From assembly GCA_944326255.1 (NCBI GenBank), contig CALVDG010000001.1:1-64000 (forward strand): 64,000 nt of DNA, read 5' to 3'. Below are positions 7,736 through 16,992 of this stretch, piece by piece (position 1 is the first letter of the stretch; each line of letters starts with the position of its first letter). Origin of the DNA: an uncultured Bacteroidales bacterium. Lineage in GTDB: Bacteria > Bacteroidota > Bacteroidia > Bacteroidales > UBA932. The notes under the pieces are model-generated. The model made no database searches. It saw nothing but the letters and a program-made list of their open reading frames with translations, and was not told where the DNA came from. The position numbers and the translations under genes are program-made.

Positions 7736-10171
7736 ATGAAGAAACTCGACCTTTTCATACTCAAGTCTTTTCTGGGACCGTTCGTGATGACGTTCTTCAT
7801 CACCGTATTCATACTGGTGATGCAGTTCCTGTGGCTTTACATCGACGAACTGGTGGGCAAGGGTCTGAGTTTCTGGGTCATCATGGAGTTCCTGGGCTGG
7901 GGCTCGGCGACCATCCTGCCGCTCTCCATGCCGCTGGCCACTCTGCTGGCCTCCATCATGACATTCGGCAACCTTGGAGAGAACAACGAACTGCTGGCCA
8001 TGAAGGCTGCCGGAATCTCCCTTCAGAGGATATTCCTCCCGCTGATATTCGTGGCATTTGCCATCAGCGTGGCGGCATTTTTCGTGTCCAACAACCTTAT
8101 ACCGCTGGCATACAATAAGATCTATACCCTGCAGTACGACATTGCCCGGACCAAGGACGAGATAAAGATACCGACCGGTACATTCTACAACGGTATTGAC
8201 GGTTATTCCCTCAGAGTCAACTCCAACAACAAGGAAACCGGCATGATGTACGATGTGATGATCTACAATCACACCAAGAACAAGGGCAATATATCTCTGG
8301 CTGTTGCTGACTCAGGTATGATACGCTCCACGCCCGACAAGAAGGCCCTGGTGTTTACTCTGTACCACGGAGTCTCATACGAGGAGGACAATACCAGAAC
8401 GGCCCGTGACACATCCTATGTCCTTCAGCAGGTGGACTTCGAGATGCAGGAGATAGTCATAGCCCTGGAGAACTATGCTTTTCAGAAGTCGGAAGAGACC
8501 AGATACGGCAATGATATCATGGCCAGGAATCTGCAGCAACTTCGGGGGGACAGGGATTCGTTGGGACGCCTGTATGACTCTACGGCTGCGGTTCAGAGGA
8601 AAGAGGTAGTCTACGATTTGAGCATGAGATCAGCCAAGCAGCTGGATACGGCAAAGAATAAAGATCTGGACAGTGCTGCCAATTTCCCTTTGGATACGCT
8701 GAAGTGGGATGATACTCAGCGGGAGCTTAAGGCTGTCGAAGACGCTATAAATTCAGTTCAAAAAGCGATTCAGACTATGAAAGGGTATGACCGTGAGGTT
8801 CTTCAGTATACTTTTTATCTCAGGAGGATAGACCTGGAGTATCTAAGGAAGTTTACGTTGTCCTTCGCATGTTTCATATTTTTCTTCATAGGGGCTCCTC
8901 TGGGTGCTATTATCCGCAAGGGCGGACTGGGCACTCCTGTGATAGTGTCCGCACTGTTCTTCGTACTGTACTGGGTGGTAGATATATCAGGCAAGAAGCT
9001 GGCCAGGGACGGTGTCATATCTCCGGAACTGGGAGCATTCATATCTTCCCTGGTACTGTTGCCCATAGGCGTGTTCCTTACGTGGAAATCCACCAAGGAT
9101 TCCTCTATCTTCAATATAGAGACCTATATCCTGCCGGTTAAGAAATTTTTTGCCAAAATGTTCGGAAGTAAGAAGAAACGCAGTGCGGGTTCTACGGACG
9201 GAGCCCTCAGCCGTGGCCGCAAGGCCGGTATAGTGTTCATGGGTACGCCTGAATTTGCCGTGGAGTCATTGAAGGCGTTGGTGGAGGGCGGATACAATGT
9301 TCTGGGCGTGGTGACTGTCCCTGACCGTAAGATCGGCAGGGGGCAGAAGGTAGGCTGCAGTCCGGTGAAGCAGTATGCCGAGGAGCATTCCCTGCCACTG
9401 CTGCAGCCGGAGTCTCTCAAGGATTCCGATTTCCTGAAGGAGCTGGAGACTTTCGAAGCCGACCTGTTCGTCGTAGTGGCATTCAGGATGCTGCCCAAGG
9501 TTGTCTGGTCCATGCCCCGTCTGGGCACATTCAATCTCCATGCCTCCCTGCTCCCCGCTTACCGCGGAGCGGCCCCCATCAACTGGGCGGTAATCAACGG
9601 GGAGACGCGGACCGGAGTGACTACGTTCCTGCTGGACGAGCATATGGATACGGGCTCTATTCTGTTTCAGGAAGAGGAGGAGATACTGCCTGAGGATAAT
9701 GTGGGCAGGCTTTATGACCGTCTGATGGTCAGGGGAGCGGCTTTGGTGCTCAGGACTGTAGATGCACTGATCAGTGGTACTGCGGAGCCGAGGCCGCAGG
9801 ATACTTCGTCGCTTGCGCCGGAGAGGATGTCCGCGCCGAAGCTGAGCCGTCAGACAGGGGAGATAGACTGGACTATCAGTGCGGAACGGATACATAATCT
9901 GGTGCGCGGTCTGGCTCCGAAGCCGGGTGCTCACGGCCTACTGCATATGGGAGATCAGGAACTGGAACTTAAAATCTATGATACTGAGATTATAAGCGGG
10001 GACGGTCTTCCTGAGGAGTTTGTCAACTCCGCTCCGGGTGTCGTATATACAGATCACAAGTCCCTGCTCGCGGTTCGTTGCGGCGAGGGAATATTGTCTG
10101 TAAAGGAACTTCAGGCTCCCGGTAAAAAGATGATGCCTGCGTCCAGTTTCCTGGCAGGATGGAGGGGATAG
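7736..10171 (+). CDS. fmt: LptG-type permease fused in frame to methionyl-tRNA formyltransferase
   Basis: An uninterrupted 811-codon frame encodes two unrelated proteins. Residues 1 to about 460 are a YjgP/YjgQ permease: three N-terminal membrane helices, a long charged periplasmic insert (about 125-370), and three C-terminal helices (about 374-448). A basic linker (about 474-498, with KKKR and Ser/Gly) leads into residues 499-811, a complete methionyl-tRNA formyltransferase. This has IVFMGTPEFA, the signature SLLPAYRGAAP, and the catalytic triad Asn600, His602 and Asp638, with the same 38-residue Asn-to-Asp spacing as E. coli. The permease C-terminus is cytoplasmic in this family, so the topology fits a tethered Fmt. 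An in-frame ATG at 9158 (Met475) could also yield free Fmt. A missed stop codon from sequencing error is the main alternative. Confidence 0.85.
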   Translation: MKKLDLFILKSFLGPFVMTFFITVFILVMQFLWLYIDELVGKGLSFWVIMEFLGWGSATILPLSMPLATLLASIMTFGNLGENNELLAMKAAGISLQRIFLPLIFVAFAISVAAFFVSNNLIPLAYNKIYTLQYDIARTKDEIKIPTGTFYNGIDGYSLRVNSNNKETGMMYDVMIYNHTKNKGNISLAVADSGMIRSTPDKKALVFTLYHGVSYEEDNTRTARDTSYVLQQVDFEMQEIVIALENYAFQKSEETRYGNDIMARNLQQLRGDRDSLGRLYDSTAAVQRKEVVYDLSMRSAKQLDTAKNKDLDSAANFPLDTLKWDDTQRELKAVEDAINSVQKAIQTMKGYDREVLQYTFYLRRIDLEYLRKFTLSFACFIFFFIGAPLGAIIRKGGLGTPVIVSALFFVLYWVVDISGKKLARDGVISPELGAFISSLVLLPIGVFLTWKSTKDSSIFNIETYILPVKKFFAKMFGSKKKRSAGSTDGALSRGRKAGIVFMGTPEFAVESLKALVEGGYNVLGVVTVPDRKIGRGQKVGCSPVKQYAEEHSLPLLQPESLKDSDFLKELETFEADLFVVVAFRMLPKVVWSMPRLGTFNLHASLLPAYRGAAPINWAVINGETRTGVTTFLLDEHMDTGSILFQEEEEILPEDNVGRLYDRLMVRGAALVLRTVDALISGTAEPRPQDTSSLAPERMSAPKLSRQTGEIDWTISAERIHNLVRGLAPKPGAHGLLHMGDQELELKIYDTEIISGDGLPEEFVNSAPGVVYTDHKSLLAVRCGEGILSVKELQAPGKKMMPASSFLAGWRG

Positions 10172-10175
10172 GGGG

Positions 10176-10883
10176 ATGAGGCCGTCTGTTTCTTATGCTA
10201 TATTGTGTGACGGGGATTTTCCCGGGAAAGCCGAGGTCAGGGACTGCCTCCTCTCCTGTGACGTGGTGGTCTGCTGCGACGGTGCCGCGGCCTCTTTCAT
10301 GAGATTCCGGAGGCCGGAATTTGTGGTAGGGGATATGGACTCGTTGCCAGAGGATGTCAGGGATGAACTTTCCGACCAGCTGTTTCATATAGGGGAACAG
10401 GAGAGTAATGATCTCTCCAAGGCTTTCCGGTGCGTCTGTGCCCTGCTCAGGACAGGCTCAGGCAGGCACATTCCGGAATTTTCCATAACGGTATTCGGCG
10501 CTACCGGCAAGCGCGAGGACCACACGCTCGGCAATATATCGCTTCTGGCCGACTTCGCGCAGTATCTGTCCGCTTGCGGGACCCCCGGGCGGCTTTCCAT
10601 GATGACTGATTACGGTCTGTTCGTACCGGTGCTGGACTCATGTGCGTTCAGCCTCCCTGCCGGCCAGCCGGTCTCCATATTTGCCTTTGACCAGACCCTC
10701 AGGATAGACAGCACCGGACTGGAATATCCTACTGGGGATGTCAGGTTCGATATGTGGTGGAAGGCTACGTTGAACAGGGCTTCAGGCGGCAGGGTGGAGC
10801 TCAGGCTCAGTCATCCGGCCAAAGCACTGATGTATCTGCCCGGATGGCACGGCAGAAGACTTGAGACGGAGACATTGCTATGA
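10176..10883 (+). CDS. thiN: Thiamine pyrophosphokinase
   Basis: A 235-residue cytoplasmic kinase that converts thiamine to thiamine pyrophosphate with ATP. Family hallmarks are the acidic motifs CCDGAAASF and VVGDMDSLPED in the N-terminal catalytic domain and the FGATGKREDHTLGN stretch that binds the pyrophosphate group. The C-terminal third is the small beta-rich thiamine-binding domain. It lies four bases after the permease-Fmt fusion and overlaps the next gene by ATGA, so it is not in the riboswitch-controlled thi operon at 28891-32242 but completes the same pathway. Confidence 0.9.
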   Translation: MRPSVSYAILCDGDFPGKAEVRDCLLSCDVVVCCDGAAASFMRFRRPEFVVGDMDSLPEDVRDELSDQLFHIGEQESNDLSKAFRCVCALLRTGSGRHIPEFSITVFGATGKREDHTLGNISLLADFAQYLSACGTPGRLSMMTDYGLFVPVLDSCAFSLPAGQPVSIFAFDQTLRIDSTGLEYPTGDVRFDMWWKATLNRASGGRVELRLSHPAKALMYLPGWHGRRLETETLL

Positions 10884-11836
10884 TGCGTTTTCTCAAGGAC
10901 TGGACTCTTCCGATTGCCATGGCTGCGGGTGCCGGCGGATATTTTCTGTTTCACTATGCCGGTTTTCTCGCACCCCTTAAACCTGCGGTATGGGTGGCGG
11001 TGGATATCCTGACACCGTCGCTGATTTTCATACAGCTTTTTCTGACTTTCTGCAAGATAGACCTGAAGGACCTGCGTCTGACGAAGTGGCACTGGATCAT
11101 ACTGGCTTTTCAGGCCGTATCCGCGCTGGTTATGGCGGCCGTGCTGATATTGGTGCCGATGAATGAGGTCTACCGGGAGATATTCGAGGGGGCGATGGTA
11201 TGTCTGATATGCCCGACCGCCACAGCCGCTGCAGTCGTCACGGACAAACTGGGTGGCAGTGCTGCGCGCATTACGCTTTATAACCTCATGTCCAATATTC
11301 TGGCGGCGGTCTTCGTGCCCGTTGTCTTTCCATTGATTGAGGTTCATTCCGAAATGGGATTCTTCCCGGCATTTCTGAAGATTCTCTCAAAGGTCTTTCC
11401 GCTGCTGATATGTCCTTTCCTGCTGGCTGTGTTGCTCAAGTACATCTGGCCCAAGGCCCATGATTTCTTCAAGGCCCGTGCGGGCATCGCGTTCTATCTT
11501 TGGGCGGTGGCTCTCGCGCTCGCTATCGGACAGACAGTGCGCTCCATGCACAACAGCACGGCTCCCGCAGCTGTCCTGTGGATGATAGCAGGCGCGGCTT
11601 TGCTGACCTGCATAGTTCAGTTCTGGTTCGGAAAGCGTACCGGCAAGGCTTTGGGAGATACCATTACCGCCGGTCAGGCTCTTGGACAGAAAAACAGTGT
11701 CCTGGCCATCTGGATGGCATATACCTATCTTAATCCCGTATCATCCCTCGCTCCAGGAACCTATGCCGTCTGGCAGAATATTTTCAACTCCTGGCAGCTC
11801 TGGCGGAAAAATCACAGGGATTGTCCCGAAAAATAG
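10880..11836 (+). CDS. Bile acid:sodium symporter (BASS) family transporter
   Basis: A 318-residue integral membrane protein with about nine or ten hydrophobic helices spread over its whole length. The resemblance to BASS-family carriers is in the central CPTATAAAVVT segment and the C-terminal stretch QNSVLAIWMAYTYLNP-type region followed by a proline-rich loop, which form the crossed-helix sodium and substrate site. The substrate is unknown; organic anions are usual. The ATGA overlap with thiN suggests translational coupling, and location next to thiN raises the possibility of a thiamine-related substrate, but that is only context. Confidence 0.7.
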   Translation: MMRFLKDWTLPIAMAAGAGGYFLFHYAGFLAPLKPAVWVAVDILTPSLIFIQLFLTFCKIDLKDLRLTKWHWIILAFQAVSALVMAAVLILVPMNEVYREIFEGAMVCLICPTATAAAVVTDKLGGSAARITLYNLMSNILAAVFVPVVFPLIEVHSEMGFFPAFLKILSKVFPLLICPFLLAVLLKYIWPKAHDFFKARAGIAFYLWAVALALAIGQTVRSMHNSTAPAAVLWMIAGAALLTCIVQFWFGKRTGKALGDTITAGQALGQKNSVLAIWMAYTYLNPVSSLAPGTYAVWQNIFNSWQLWRKNHRDCPEK

Positions 11837-11856
11837 GATATCTTCCGATATTTTTA

Positions 11857-11864
11857 TATTTTTG
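11857..11864 (+). promoter_or_regulatory. -7 promoter box before the M23 peptidase pair
   Basis: TATTTTTG at 11857-11864 lies 26 bases before the ATG at 11891, in an AT-rich gap between the transporter and the peptidases. The -33 element is not obvious. Confidence 0.5.
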
Positions 11865-11890
11865 CTGCTTAATTCGGCTAAGTAGTAAAT

Positions 11891-12886
11891 ATGCGCAAGA
11901 AAATAGACAGGCAGTATATTCTGAACCGCGAGACCCTTGAGTATGAGGAGGTGGAGCAGCCTTCCACCACCAAGCGGTATATCAGGACGGTCATATCGTA
12001 TGCTGTGTCCAGCATCTCTGTTTTCATCCTGTCGCTCTATCTTATTACCGATGTTTTCCATACCCGTACTCCGAAAGGCATGATTGTCCACAGGGACTAC
12101 AGTGAGTGGCGTTCCAAACTGAATCTGCTGGAGCGCAGGCTTGAGGCTGCGGATCAGTCGCTGCTGGACATGGAGAGGAGGGACAATATGCTGTACCGTT
12201 CTGTTTTCGGTATGGAGACTATCCCTGAGGATATACGAAATGCCGGCTATGGCGGTATTGACCGTTATGCTGACATCAGAAGCAGGGATTATACCGGTGC
12301 GTTGACCTCTGCGGTGATGCGCTCGGAGATACTGCTTAAGAAAGCCTATATACAGTCCAAGTCATTTGACCAGGTGGCGATGGTGTCTGAAAGAGCCGCT
12401 GAAATGGCTATGTGTGCTCCTACCATACCGCCCGTGAATTATTCGCATGTGCGGCAGGCATCTGGTTTCGGTGTACGTGTGGACCCGATACTCAAGAACC
12501 GTCAAAGAAAGCATCAGGGTGTGGATCTTGCTCCGAAGTCCGGTAAGGACGGTGAGCCGGTGTATGTGACCGGCAACGGAGTCGTCAAGGCTGTGGGCTA
12601 TGATGCCGGAGGATACGGCAGATATGTGCTGGTTGATCACGGTTTCGGCTATCAGACCCGTTATGCCCACTTAAGTAAAGCATTGGTGGAAAAAGGGCAG
12701 GAAGTGCAAAGGGGGCAGCAGATAGCCGAGATGGGCAATACAGGACGTTCTACAGGTACCCATCTTCATTATGAGGTGATATATATGGGCAAGCACGTCA
12801 ACCCTGTCAATTATTACAACAAGGATATCCTTCCGGAGGATTACGCGGCTATCATCGATTCCTCCAACGAGAAGCCTATGAGCTGA
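11891..12886 (+). CDS. M23 family metallopeptidase, membrane-anchored
   Basis: A 331-residue peptidoglycan endopeptidase of the LytM/M23 family. A short cytoplasmic N-terminus is followed by a transmembrane helix at about residues 36-56, then a coiled-coil-like periplasmic stalk (about 70-100), and the C-terminal LytM domain (about 195-310). The zinc ligands are intact: His and Asp in HQGVDLA, and the HLHYEV pair near residue 295. It would cleave peptide cross-links in the cell wall. It is followed five bases later by a second peptidase of the same plan, so the two are likely an old tandem duplication. Confidence 0.9.
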   Translation: MRKKIDRQYILNRETLEYEEVEQPSTTKRYIRTVISYAVSSISVFILSLYLITDVFHTRTPKGMIVHRDYSEWRSKLNLLERRLEAADQSLLDMERRDNMLYRSVFGMETIPEDIRNAGYGGIDRYADIRSRDYTGALTSAVMRSEILLKKAYIQSKSFDQVAMVSERAAEMAMCAPTIPPVNYSHVRQASGFGVRVDPILKNRQRKHQGVDLAPKSGKDGEPVYVTGNGVVKAVGYDAGGYGRYVLVDHGFGYQTRYAHLSKALVEKGQEVQRGQQIAEMGNTGRSTGTHLHYEVIYMGKHVNPVNYYNKDILPEDYAAIIDSSNEKPMS

Positions 12887-12891
12887 CGGGT

Positions 12892-13821
12892 ATGGGCAGG
12901 CTTAAGTACGATAAGGAACTCCTGGACTACGTTGAGGACAAGCATCCGGCGGTATATCACATTCTGCGGATACTCAAGTTTACCGGTTACACGCTGGCTC
13001 TGGTGTTTCTATATTATCTGGTTTTCACAATATTCTTTGCTTCCGAGGAGGAGAAACGTATGATTTCCGAGAGGCGCCTTATAGAGGAAGAGTATGAGGA
13101 GCTGGCCGGTCAGGCGGATCTGCTGGAAAGCGTGCTGGGAGAGCTGGAGCTTAAGGACGGGGAGATTTACAGAGAACTGTTCAATACTAATTTCCCGAAT
13201 TACTCATTTACTCCCGATACCATTTCAGGTGGGTATATCTCACATACATCCATGATGATAGACCGTCTCTGCGGAGAGATGGAATACAGCGGCAGACTGT
13301 TGGAGTCCGTGACGGATTCGCTTATGGCGGCGGGACAAGGTGTGCTTGGAGCTATTCCTTCGATATTGCCGATAACGGACTTTCCTCTGGGTAATGTAGG
13401 AGCTTCGCTTGGGCGTAAGATGCATCCGTTTTATAAGCAGGTGGTCTTTCACGGTGGGTTGGATCTTGTGTCTCCGGTCGGAGTGGAGGTAGTGGCCACG
13501 GCTGACGGCAGGGTCGCATCGGTGGAGAGGACTATGAAACTGCAGGGAACCAGGATAATACTTGATCACGGCAATGGCTACGAGACTGTCTACGCGCATC
13601 TTTCTGACGTGTTGGTACGTAAGGGCCAGAAGGTGAGCCGTGGGGATGTTATCGCGCGTACCGGCAATACCGGGACTTCCTTTGCGCCTCATTTGCACTA
13701 TGAGGTGATACGGAACGGACACCAGCTGGATCCGCTGTGCTTTTTCAACGCTGAACTGGATACTGAAAGATATGGGGAACTGCTTATGTATGCTGTCAAT
13801 ACCGGGCAGTCCCTGGATTAA
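12892..13821 (+). CDS. M23 family metallopeptidase, membrane-anchored (paralogue)
   Basis: A 309-residue paralogue of the preceding gene with the same plan: N-terminal cytoplasmic patch, membrane helix at about residues 29-50, a charged coiled coil (about 55-85), and a C-terminal LytM domain. The metal-binding residues are conserved (HGGLD and HLHYEV), so it should be active. Expression is probably coupled to the first copy through the five-base gap. The two stalks differ in length and charge, which may set different reach into the wall. Confidence 0.9.
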   Translation: MGRLKYDKELLDYVEDKHPAVYHILRILKFTGYTLALVFLYYLVFTIFFASEEEKRMISERRLIEEEYEELAGQADLLESVLGELELKDGEIYRELFNTNFPNYSFTPDTISGGYISHTSMMIDRLCGEMEYSGRLLESVTDSLMAAGQGVLGAIPSILPITDFPLGNVGASLGRKMHPFYKQVVFHGGLDLVSPVGVEVVATADGRVASVERTMKLQGTRIILDHGNGYETVYAHLSDVLVRKGQKVSRGDVIARTGNTGTSFAPHLHYEVIRNGHQLDPLCFFNAELDTERYGELLMYAVNTGQSLD

Positions 13822-13831
13822 AACATAATTT

Positions 13832-14182
13832 ATGCCTTATAAGGAATATAAACCGGAAAAACTGTACTACAGTATCGGAGAAGTGGCTGAGATACTGGGA
13901 GAGAGCACTTCTCTGGTGCGTTTCTGGTCGGACTCGTTCCCGGAGTTCGTAAGACCGCAGAGAAATAAAAAGGGCAACAGGAAGTTCACTCCCGCCGATG
14001 TGGAGAATCTCAGGATCATCCATCATCTGGTAAAGGACCAGAGGATGACTCTGGAGGGAGCGGCGGCCAGGATGAAGGTCAATAAGGATGGCCTGGACCA
14101 TAGGACTGAGGCGGTGGAGCGTCTGCGCGGCATAAAAGAGTCCCTTATGGAGATATCACAGTTATTGAACAGCAGGTTTTAG
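13832..14182 (+). CDS. MerR family transcriptional regulator
   Basis: A 116-residue regulator with an N-terminal MerR winged helix: YSIGEVAEILGESTSLVRFW at residues 11-30, then the wing and a dimerisation helix. It is short and has no cysteine-based metal-sensing tail, so it belongs to the small MerR-like group often found beside M23 peptidase genes in this phylum. The target is unknown. It sits in the middle of an operon, with 10 bases before and 3 bases after. Confidence 0.85.
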   Translation: MPYKEYKPEKLYYSIGEVAEILGESTSLVRFWSDSFPEFVRPQRNKKGNRKFTPADVENLRIIHHLVKDQRMTLEGAAARMKVNKDGLDHRTEAVERLRGIKESLMEISQLLNSRF

Positions 14183-14185
14183 GAT

Positions 14186-14962
14186 ATGAAAGCAGCGGAA
14201 ATAGCATCGGTCATAGAGGCAATGGCTCCTCTGGGTATTCAGGAGTCCTGGGACAATTCCGGATTCTGTATAGGCAACGGTGAAAGTGAGGTTCACAAGG
14301 CTCTGATAGGCTTTGACTGTACTCCGGCCCTCATAGCGGAGGCAGTGGAGGTGGGTGCGGACATGGTAATAACTCATCATCCTCTGATTTTCAGAGGTAT
14401 CAGTAAGATCTCCATGACCACTGACACCGGCAGGACTGTCATGGAAGCCATCCGTCACGGAATAACGGTCTATGCCTGTCACACCAACATGGACAAGGTC
14501 CTGTGCGGAGTCAGCGGACATACAGCCTCGCTGATGGGGCTGTGCAATGTGCGCGTGCTGGACAGTGACGCTGACGGTAACGGACTGGGTGTGATCGGCG
14601 AGCTGCCTTCGCCGGTGAGTGCGGAGGATTTTCTCAAGGCGATGAAGTCAGCTTTGGGTCTGAGCGTAGTGCGCCATTCCAGACTGCCGGATGCTCCGGT
14701 GTTCAGAGTCGCGCTCTGCGGAGGCAGCGGACATTCACTGATCGCCCGGGCTCATGAGGCTGGTGCGGATGTATATGTGAGCGCGGATATATCCTACCAT
14801 GATTTTTACGCTCCTGACGGCATGATGATTGCTGACATAGGACATTTTGAGAGCGAGTCAGGGATTGTGGGCGTAATATATGATACCGTTAGGGAAAAAA
14901 TTCCTAACTTTGCGGTTCAGATTGCAGAGAAAAGTATTGTTAATCCGGTATATTATTTTTAG
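14186..14962 (+). CDS. Nif3-like dinuclear metal centre hexameric protein
   Basis: A 258-residue Nif3/GTP cyclohydrolase I type 2 homologue. It carries the metal-binding ITHHPLIF motif near residue 65 and the C-terminal DIGHFESE motif, whose residues hold the dinuclear metal. Members form hexameric rings; their physiological role is unclear. This copy has the short form of about 250 residues without the PII-like insert found in longer homologues. Its 3' end contains TAACTTTG (14905-14912), which could act as a promoter for the next gene. Next gene starts seven bases downstream, a pairing common in this phylum. Confidence 0.88.
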   Translation: MKAAEIASVIEAMAPLGIQESWDNSGFCIGNGESEVHKALIGFDCTPALIAEAVEVGADMVITHHPLIFRGISKISMTTDTGRTVMEAIRHGITVYACHTNMDKVLCGVSGHTASLMGLCNVRVLDSDADGNGLGVIGELPSPVSAEDFLKAMKSALGLSVVRHSRLPDAPVFRVALCGGSGHSLIARAHEAGADVYVSADISYHDFYAPDGMMIADIGHFESESGIVGVIYDTVREKIPNFAVQIAEKSIVNPVYYF

Positions 14963-14968
14963 ACAGAT

Positions 14969-15808
14969 ATGGCTACAACAAGACAGAAAAATTTGGTGGA
15001 CACTCCCATCGACAGGCGTGAGACATTCGTTTCTCTTTCCAAGAGCATCAATGACACCGATGCCGGGATGGAGCACAAGCTTCACACATTGTACATGATT
15101 CAGCAGAAGGACTCGAAGATAGATGAGATTCATATGCTGTTGGGAGAGCTTCCCGATGAGATCAGGGATCTGGAGGACGAGATAGCAGGTCTGAAGACCC
15201 GTGTGGGCAAGCTTCGCGAGGAAATAGTCGAGGCTGAGAAATATATAACCCAGAAGAAGATAGAGGCTGACAACAACAGGGCTTCGATAGCCAAGTATCA
15301 GGAGCAGCAGGCCAATGTCAAGAACAACAGGGAGTATGTGTCCATCTCCCGTGAGCTGGAGTACCAGCAGCTTGAGCTGGAACTGGCCGCCAAGCGCATC
15401 AATGAGAAGAAGGCCCGTGTGGACGAACTTAAGGCCGCTGTGACGGCGACACAGAATGCCATCAGCCAGAAGGAGTCGGATCTGGAGGAGAAGAAGAAGG
15501 AGTGCGAGTCCATCACCGAGGAGACTGCCAGGGAGGAGGAGAGGCTTACCAAGGAGATAGCGGAGCTCAAGGCCTCCATCGATGCCAGGACACTGGCCGC
15601 TTATGAGAAAGTGAGGGCCAATGCCCACAACGGACTGGCCGTCGTGACTGTCAAGAGGGATGCCTGCGGCGGATGCTTCAACAAGATACCCCCTCAGAGG
15701 CAGCTGGATATAGCACAGAACAAGAAGATAATCGTATGCGAGTACTGCGGCAGGATTCTGGTGAGTCCCGATTTTGAAGAGGACAACTCGTCCGCAGACA
15801 AGCAATGA
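14969..15808 (+). CDS. Zinc-ribbon coiled-coil protein (C4-type zinc ribbon domain)
   Basis: A 279-residue protein: a short N-terminal region, a long antiparallel coiled coil (about residues 45-210, almost all Glu, Lys, Leu, Arg and Ala), then a C-terminal C4 zinc ribbon with cysteines in CGGCF and VCEYCGR. Homologues are annotated as nucleic-acid-binding zinc-ribbon proteins and are regularly encoded beside nif3, as here. The biochemical role is unknown. The stop overlaps the next start by four bases. Confidence 0.85.
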   Translation: MATTRQKNLVDTPIDRRETFVSLSKSINDTDAGMEHKLHTLYMIQQKDSKIDEIHMLLGELPDEIRDLEDEIAGLKTRVGKLREEIVEAEKYITQKKIEADNNRASIAKYQEQQANVKNNREYVSISRELEYQQLELELAAKRINEKKARVDELKAAVTATQNAISQKESDLEEKKKECESITEETAREEERLTKEIAELKASIDARTLAAYEKVRANAHNGLAVVTVKRDACGGCFNKIPPQRQLDIAQNKKIIVCEYCGRILVSPDFEEDNSSADKQ

Positions 15809-16980
15809 TACGCACGTTTTTCCAACACGTAGGACAGACATCACCATCCCCTTTGGCTATTGAGGTAGACAGGGCGGATGGTGTTTTTATCTATTCCGGA
15901 GACCGCAGGTATCTGGATATGGTCTCCGGCGTGTGTGTCAGCAATATAGGTCATCATCATCCCGATGTGACAGCCGCTGTACGCGCACAGGCTGAGAATT
16001 ATTTTCACCTGATGGTCTACGGGGAGATGATACAGGCCCCGCAGGTGCTGCACGCATCTCTGCTCACATCCATTCTGCCGCCGTCGCTGGACTGCATCTA
16101 CTATGTCAATTCCGGTTCCGAGGCTGTGGATGCGGCCTTGAAACTGGCCAAGCGGCTTACAGGCCGCCGTCGCATGGCTTCGTTCGTAAACTGTTATCAC
16201 GGGTCTTCCCATACTTCGCTGAGTCTTATGACGGATCCGGAGCGTCAGAGTGTGTTCGGACCGCTGCTGCCGGATGTGGATCATCTGCGCTTCAACGTGG
16301 TGGAGGATCTGGCCCGGATAACGGAGCAGACGGCGTGCGTGATAGTGGAGCCGGTTCAGGGTGAGGCGGGGGTGATTGTACCCGAGGACGGTTTCCTGCA
16401 GGCCCTGCGCTTACGCTGCGACGAGACAGGTGCGCTGCTGGTCTTTGACGAGGTGCAGACCGGATTCGGCCGCACCGGCCGGATGTTTGCCTTTGAGAAA
16501 TACGGAACTGTGCCGGACATTCTTGTGCTGGCCAAGGCCCTCGGCGGAGGGATGCCTCTGGGAGGAGTGGTCTCTTCCAAACGGAGGCTGGACGCATTTA
16601 CCTGCAATCCGGTTCTCGGGCATATCACTACATTCGGAGGACATCCGGTGTGCTGTGCCGCCGCGCTTGCCTCGCTCAAGGTGCTGCTGCGGGAGGGCTG
16701 GGTGGCTCAGGCCGAGACCAAGGGGCAGTATATAGAGGATGCGCTCCGCTCTCATCCCGCTGTCAGGGAGATACGCCGCTCCGGCCTGCTGCTGGCAGTG
16801 GATCTGGGCCGGGAGGACTATGCCTCGCGGATGCTGGGCCTGCTGCTGGACGAGGGAGCGGTGAGCGATTATTTCCTCTACAATCCCACATCTTTCCGTA
16901 TCGCGCCCCCGCTGTGCATAAGCATGGAGGAGGCGGATATGGCCGTGAACGCCGTGATCAGGGCGTTGGATAAACTCTAA
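15805..16980 (+). CDS. Class III PLP-dependent aminotransferase
   Basis: A 391-residue fold type I aminotransferase of the acetylornithine/ornithine/GABA group. Visible features are the substrate/PLP region NSGSEAVDAALKLA, Asp215 in VFDEVQTGFGRTG that bonds the pyridine nitrogen, and the Schiff-base Lys244 in AKALGGGMPLGG. The substrate cannot be set from the sequence; no arginine genes are nearby. It overlaps the zinc-ribbon gene by ATGA and ends three bases before the dnaB region, so it is embedded in the operon. Confidence 0.88.
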   Translation: MIRTFFQHVGQTSPSPLAIEVDRADGVFIYSGDRRYLDMVSGVCVSNIGHHHPDVTAAVRAQAENYFHLMVYGEMIQAPQVLHASLLTSILPPSLDCIYYVNSGSEAVDAALKLAKRLTGRRRMASFVNCYHGSSHTSLSLMTDPERQSVFGPLLPDVDHLRFNVVEDLARITEQTACVIVEPVQGEAGVIVPEDGFLQALRLRCDETGALLVFDEVQTGFGRTGRMFAFEKYGTVPDILVLAKALGGGMPLGGVVSSKRRLDAFTCNPVLGHITTFGGHPVCCAAALASLKVLLREGWVAQAETKGQYIEDALRSHPAVREIRRSGLLLAVDLGREDYASRMLGLLLDEGAVSDYFLYNPTSFRIAPPLCISMEEADMAVNAVIRALDKL

Positions 16981-16992
16981 TCATTGAAGACT

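Noticed and set aside
14905-14912. Promoter TAACTTTG at the end of the Nif3 gene
   Set aside because: It matches the -7 consensus but lacks a -33 element and lies inside coding sequence; kept only as a remark.
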